NCBI GenBank assembly: GCA_006226265.1
Contig: SBHH01000049.1
Location: forward strand, 1-11,450
Source of the DNA: Alphaproteobacteria bacterium
Lineage (GTDB): Bacteria; Pseudomonadota; Alphaproteobacteria; Sneathiellales; Sneathiellaceae
DNA: 11,450 nucleotides
Direction of reading: 5' to 3'
The notes below the pieces were generated by a model. That model did not search any database. It had not been told where the DNA came from and was given only the letters and a program-made list of their open reading frames with translations. Of the stretch, positions 8,420 to 11,450 are shown piece by piece (the stretch's first letter is position 1; each line of letters starts with the position of its first letter). A program made the position numbers and the translations under genes.

Positions 8420-9163
8420 TTATTTCCAGTCGCCGCAGAAGGCCTGCAACAGAGAGAGACTTGCCATCACCGCCGTCTCCGCCCGGAGGATACGGGGCCC
8501 AAGCGAGATGGAATGACTGTTGGGCCGGGCCGAAATCATCTCTACCTCCTCTGTCGTGAAGCCGCCTTCGGGTCCTGTCAGGATCGCCCATTTACTGGAT
8601 TGCGCAACGAGCCCTGGCAGAACTTCGGCGGCGCTATTGCCAGTCAGCCGCTCATTGCAGAATACAAGCGTGCGGTCTGTCTCCAGTGCGTTTAGCATTT
8701 GTTCAAGCTTCACAAGACCATGCACCACCGGCACGTTGAGCCGCTCGCACTGCTCCGCCGCTTCCAGAGCCTGCAGCGCCAGCTTTTCGGGCCGGATCCG
8801 CTCGCTGTTCGTGCGTGCGGTCTGGACCGGCTGGATATCGGCAACGCCAAGCTCCGTTGCCTTCTGCACGATCAGATGGGTCTGGATTTTCTTGACCGGC
8901 GCAAAGAGAAGCTGGATATCCGGCTCCGCTTCCTGCGGGCGCAGCATCTCCTTCACATGGATCAGGCAATGGTTCTTATGCACCTCCTGCAAATCGCCAA
9001 GCCATTCGCCGTCCCGCCCGTTGAAAAGCGCCACCGGATCGCCCTCGCTTTTTCGCATCACCGTCGCGACATAATGCGACTGTGGCCTGTCAAGGACGAC
9101 GCCCACGTCCTTTCCAAGGTCGCTCTCGATGAACAAGCGGATGGAATATTTCTTTTCAAACAT
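8420..9163 (-). CDS. rsmE: 16S rRNA (uracil-1498-N3) methyltransferase RsmE
   Basis: RsmE methylates N3 of U1498 in the 16S rRNA decoding region with S-adenosylmethionine, acting on the assembled 30S subunit. The 247-residue protein has an N-terminal PUA-like RNA-binding part (about 1-75) and a C-terminal SPOUT domain whose trefoil-knot motifs are visible: KATELGV (101-107), LTGPEGGFT (195-203) and SLGPRILRAETA (220-231), the last being highly typical. The ATG at 9163 has GAAAGG seven bases upstream. It is transcribed away from ubiA across a 102-base gap that must hold both start regions, and toward gshA. The rsmE-gshA pairing next to a divergent ubiA is, as I recall, a common alphaproteobacterial arrangement. 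Confidence 0.96.
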   Translation of the reverse strand: MFEKKYSIRLFIESDLGKDVGVVLDRPQSHYVATVMRKSEGDPVALFNGRDGEWLGDLQEVHKNHCLIHVKEMLRPQEAEPDIQLLFAPVKKIQTHLIVQKATELGVADIQPVQTARTNSERIRPEKLALQALEAAEQCERLNVPVVHGLVKLEQMLNALETDRTLVFCNERLTGNSAAEVLPGLVAQSSKWAILTGPEGGFTTEEVEMISARPNSHSISLGPRILRAETAVMASLSLLQAFCGDWK

Positions 9164-9248
9164 ATTTTAGCCTTTCGGGCTTTCTCAACTACATAATTTA
9201 AGGTTGCGGCGGCTGGCGATTAATGCCATGTCCTTCGCGTTCGCCTTC

Positions 9249-9254
9249 AGGAGG
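9249..9254 (+). promoter_or_regulatory. Ribosome binding site of ubiA with long spacing
   Basis: AGGAGG is a strong Shine-Dalgarno sequence but stands eleven bases before the ATG at 9266, longer than usual. An ATG directly after it (9255) is out of frame, and an in-frame TGA at 9260 excludes an earlier start, so 9266 is retained. Confidence 0.65.
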
Positions 9255-9265
9255 ATGTTTGAGAC

Positions 9266-10195
9266 ATGCCAAACCCCGACCGGATCATTGCCGATGCCAG
9301 CCGTCAGAACTGGGTAGACCTCTATGCACCGGAGGTTTTGCAACCCTATCTGAAGCTGTCGCGACTCGACCGGCCAATCGGCACCTGGCTGCTTCTATTT
9401 CCCTGCCTCTGGTCAATCGCTCTCGCAGCGCCCGCCGGGGAATTTCCCGATTTTGTGCTCTTTCTCCTCTTCGCCCTCGGCGCACTCATTATGCGGAGTG
9501 CGGGCTGTACGCTGAACGATATCGCAGACCGGAATTTCGATGGCAAGGTGGAAAGAACGCGAAAACGCCCGATCCCGAGCGGTCAGGTCACGGTTTTGCA
9601 GGCAATTGCATGGCTGGTCTTGCAATGTCTGATCGGACTTATCATTTTGCTGCAGTTTAATTCCTTTGCCATCCTCCTTGGCGCGGCGAGCCTGATCCTC
9701 GTGGCAATCTATCCCTTTGCCAAACGCTTTACCTACTGGCCGCAATTTTTTCTCGGGCTTGCGTTCAACTACGGCGCCCTTCTGGGCTGGGCCGCAGTAA
9801 CCGGCGGACTATCGCCCGCGCCGGTCATTATGTATATCGGCGGGATCGCCTGGACCCTTGGCTATGATACCATATACGCCCATCAGGACAAGGAAGATGA
9901 CATTCTGATCGGTGTCAAATCGACGGCCCTGAAGCTCGGGCGGCAGACCCACATTTGGCTGACCGGGTTCTATGTCGTCATCTTCCTCGCGCTGCTGCTG
10001 TCGGGCTACTTGGTCGGATTAAGCGCCACTTTCTACCTTCTGATGATCGGTGCGGGCGCGCAGCTTATCTGGCAGCTTCGAAGCCTCGATATCGATAATT
10101 CGGAGCTTTGTCTTCGCCTCTTCCAGTCGAACAAGTTCTTCAGCGCCATCGTCCTTGTCGCCATCATTGGCGGGAAATTCCCCCTCCCCCTCTGA
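9266..10195 (+). CDS. ubiA: 4-hydroxybenzoate polyprenyltransferase
   Basis: UbiA attaches a long polyprenyl chain to C3 of 4-hydroxybenzoate, the membrane-committing step of ubiquinone synthesis. The protein has 309 residues and many membrane helices. The first Mg-diphosphate motif is NDIADRNFD (84-92), followed by ERTRKRPIPSG (96-106). The second is GYDTIYAHQDKEDD (199-212), followed by GVKSTAL, typical of UbiA proper and different from heme o synthase. LSRLDRPIGTWLL (31-43) is also a family signature. The chain length, likely C50 in this class, cannot be read from the sequence. ubiD follows after 86 bases in the same direction, so the two probably form a ubiquinone operon. It shares its superfamily with ctaB in this window but is clearly a distinct paralog. 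Confidence 0.96.
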   Translation: MPNPDRIIADASRQNWVDLYAPEVLQPYLKLSRLDRPIGTWLLLFPCLWSIALAAPAGEFPDFVLFLLFALGALIMRSAGCTLNDIADRNFDGKVERTRKRPIPSGQVTVLQAIAWLVLQCLIGLIILLQFNSFAILLGAASLILVAIYPFAKRFTYWPQFFLGLAFNYGALLGWAAVTGGLSPAPVIMYIGGIAWTLGYDTIYAHQDKEDDILIGVKSTALKLGRQTHIWLTGFYVVIFLALLLSGYLVGLSATFYLLMIGAGAQLIWQLRSLDIDNSELCLRLFQSNKFFSAIVLVAIIGGKFPLPL

Positions 10196-10261
10196 CCTTG
10201 GCACCGGATTTTATTTTGCGACCCCGCGCCTTCTCGGGCATAGTCCCGAAATTAAGTATTT

Positions 10262-10273
10262 TCAGGATCAGGA
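10262..10273 (+). promoter_or_regulatory. Tandem ribosome-site-like repeat before ubiD
   Basis: TCAGGA occurs twice in direct tandem. The second copy is eight bases before the ubiD ATG, a workable Shine-Dalgarno spacing; the first is likely redundant. An in-frame TAG at 10276-10278 rules out an earlier start. Confidence 0.5.
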
Positions 10274-10281
10274 TTTAGACG

Positions 10282-11450
10282 ATGGCTTATGGCTCCCTCA
10301 GGGATTTTATCGCGCAGCTGGAAGCGGATGGAAAACTTGTCCGGGTGAGCGAGCCTGTCTCGACCAACCTTGAAATGACGGAAATCCAGACCCGCCTCCT
10401 GGCCGAGGAAGGCCCCGCCGTCCTTTTTGAAAATCCGATGAATGAGAAAGGCCAGCAATGCGACATGCCCGTTCTCGTCAATCTGTTCGGCACTGTTGAG
10501 CGGGTTGCCATGGGCATGAACCGTGAACCGTCGGAGCTACGCGAGGTTGGCGAAACCCTTGCCTTCCTGCGCCAGCCCGAACCGCCGGAAGGATTGCGCG
10601 AGGCCATGGGCATGCTGCCGGTCCTGAAAACCGTCATGTCGATGCGCCCGAAGACAGTGAAAAAAGCCCCCTGTCAGGAGGTTGTCCTGACCGGTGAGGA
10701 CATCGATCTCGACGCCTTACCCATTCAGACCTGCTGGCCAGGGGAACCTGCACCGCTCATCACCTGGCCGCTTGTCGTAACACGGGGCCCGGGCGGTGAA
10801 AAATCCGACGATTATAATCTCGGCATCTACCGGATGCAGAAGCTCTCCATGAACAAGACGCTGATGCGCTGGTTGAAGCACCGGGGCGGCGCGCAGCATC
10901 ATGCCCGCTGGGGCAAGGAGAAACGCGAACCCCTGCCCGTCGCCGTCGTGATCGGCGCCGATCCTGGCACGATCCTGGCCGCCGTCACGCCGATCCCGGA
11001 CAATCTGTCGGAATATCAGTTTGCCGGACTTCTCCGGGGGGAAAAGGTGGAACTGGTCGATTGCAAGACCGTCCCGCTAAAGGTGCCCGCCACCGCCGAA
11101 ATTATTCTGGAGGGGCATGTCTCCCTCGACGATTATGGGGATGAAGGCCCTTACGGCGATCATACCGGATATTATAATTCGGTCGAAAGCTTCCCCGTCT
11201 TCACCATCTCCGCCATTACGATGCGGGAAAAGCCGATCTATCTTTCAACCTTTACCGGCCGGCCTCCGGATGAGCCGAGCGTCCTTGGCGAGGCGCTCAA
11301 TGAGCTTTTCATCCCCCTTATCCAGCAGCAGTTCCCGGAGATCGTCGATTTCTGGCTCCCGCCGGAAGGATGCAGTTACCGGATTGCGGTCATTTCGATG
11401 AAGAAGGCCTATGCGGGGCATGCCAAGCGGGTGATGATGGGCGCCTGGTC
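10282..11450 (+). CDS. ubiD: 4-hydroxy-3-polyprenylbenzoate decarboxylase UbiD (3' end outside window)
   Basis: UbiD removes the carboxyl group from 3-polyprenyl-4-hydroxybenzoate using prenylated FMN, which is supplied by the UbiX prenyltransferase. The open frame runs from ATG 10282 to the right edge, giving 389 residues; about 100 of the usual 490-500 are missing, so this is truncation by the window and not a broken gene. The protein begins [23 protein letters not shown] places Asn179 and Arg184, matching the metal and catalytic Asn-Arg pair of the family. [12 protein letters not shown] gives Glu288 and Asp293, corresponding to the paired acids near the cofactor. [17 protein letters not shown] and PPEGCSYR are further UbiD signatures, and the visible end ([12 protein letters not shown]) is strongly conserved. 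It follows ubiA by 86 bases; ubiX is not seen. Confidence 0.97.
   Translation, partial: MAYGSLRDFIAQLEADGKLVRVSEPVSTNLEMTEIQTRLLAEEGPAVLFENPMNEKGQQCDMPVLVNLFGTVERVAMGMNREPSELREVGETLAFLRQPEPPEGLREAMGMLPVLKTVMSMRPKTVKKAPCQEVVLTGEDIDLDALPIQTCWPGEPAPLITWPLVVTRGPGGEKSDDYNLGIYRMQKLSMNKTLMRWLKHRGGAQHHARWGKEKREPLPVAVVIGADPGTILAAVTPIPDNLSEYQFAGLLRGEKVELVDCKTVPLKVPATAEIILEGHVSLDDYGDEGPYGDHTGYYNSVESFPVFTISAITMREKPIYLSTFTGRPPDEPSVLGEALNELFIPLIQQQFPEIVDFWLPPEGCSYRIAVISMKKAYAGHAKRVMMGAW

Noticed and set aside
9223..9660. 145-residue plus-strand frame overlapping the start of ubiA
   Set aside because: It is in a different frame from ubiA, lacks any domain, and covers sequence that clearly encodes the UbiA N-terminus.
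10234..10249. Hairpin TCGGG/CCCGA between ubiA and ubiD as an intrinsic terminator
   Set aside because: The stem is only five pairs and is followed by ATTAAGT rather than a T-run. The genes on both sides act in one pathway and probably share a transcript.
10282..11450. ubiD as a truncated pseudogene
   Set aside because: The frame is open with conserved motifs right up to the last base; the missing end is due to the window boundary.

Overview
This window looks like ordinary chromosomal DNA of an alphaproteobacterium. The evidence is the cytochrome aa3 oxidase cluster in the order ctaC-ctaD-ctaB-coxF-ctaG, including the tiny CoxF protein typical of this class, together with a plant-type glutamate-cysteine ligase and ubiquinone genes of alphaproteobacterial type. 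Coding sequence is moderately GC-rich. The genus cannot be fixed from the sequence alone; a free-living aerobic member of a Rhodospirillales- or Sneathiella-like lineage is a guess.

Left block, minus strand (1-4176): an apparent operon read right to left. It encodes oxidase subunit II (ctaC), subunit I (ctaD), heme o synthase (ctaB), a 39-residue membrane protein (coxF) and the CuB-insertion chaperone Cox11 (ctaG). Gaps are 23, 16, 1 and 8 bases. The catalytic core, a heme-pathway enzyme and a copper chaperone are therefore made together. Subunit III and other assembly genes are not in the window and may lie beyond the left edge.

Divergent intergenic region (4177-4659): about 480 bases, visibly AT-richer than the genes in its middle. 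It holds a good sigma70-like promoter for ctaC, a 10-bp inverted repeat around that promoter, a 7-bp hairpin and a perfect 17-bp palindrome that looks like an operator.

Middle block, plus strand (4660-6919): tldD, a TldD/PmbA-family metalloprotease, overlaps by 17 bases an exported protein with one CXXCH heme-binding site and MauG/cytochrome c peroxidase-like motifs. That protein starts at TTG behind its own ribosome site. Its function is unknown.

Right block: gshA (glutathione synthesis, first step) and rsmE (16S rRNA m3U1498 methyltransferase) are on the minus strand. gshA ends in a 7-base tail-to-tail overlap with the cytochrome gene. Divergent from rsmE, ubiA and then ubiD (cut by the right edge) encode two ubiquinone-biosynthesis steps: prenylation of 4-hydroxybenzoate and decarboxylation of the prenylated ring.

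Most of the window serves aerobic respiration (oxidase, heme and copper assembly, ubiquinone) and housekeeping. I see no tRNA, rRNA, CRISPR array, insertion sequence, phage gene or toxin-antitoxin pair, and no convincing undescribed multi-gene system. The least explained items are the mono-heme cytochrome coupled to tldD and the 17-bp palindrome upstream of tldD.
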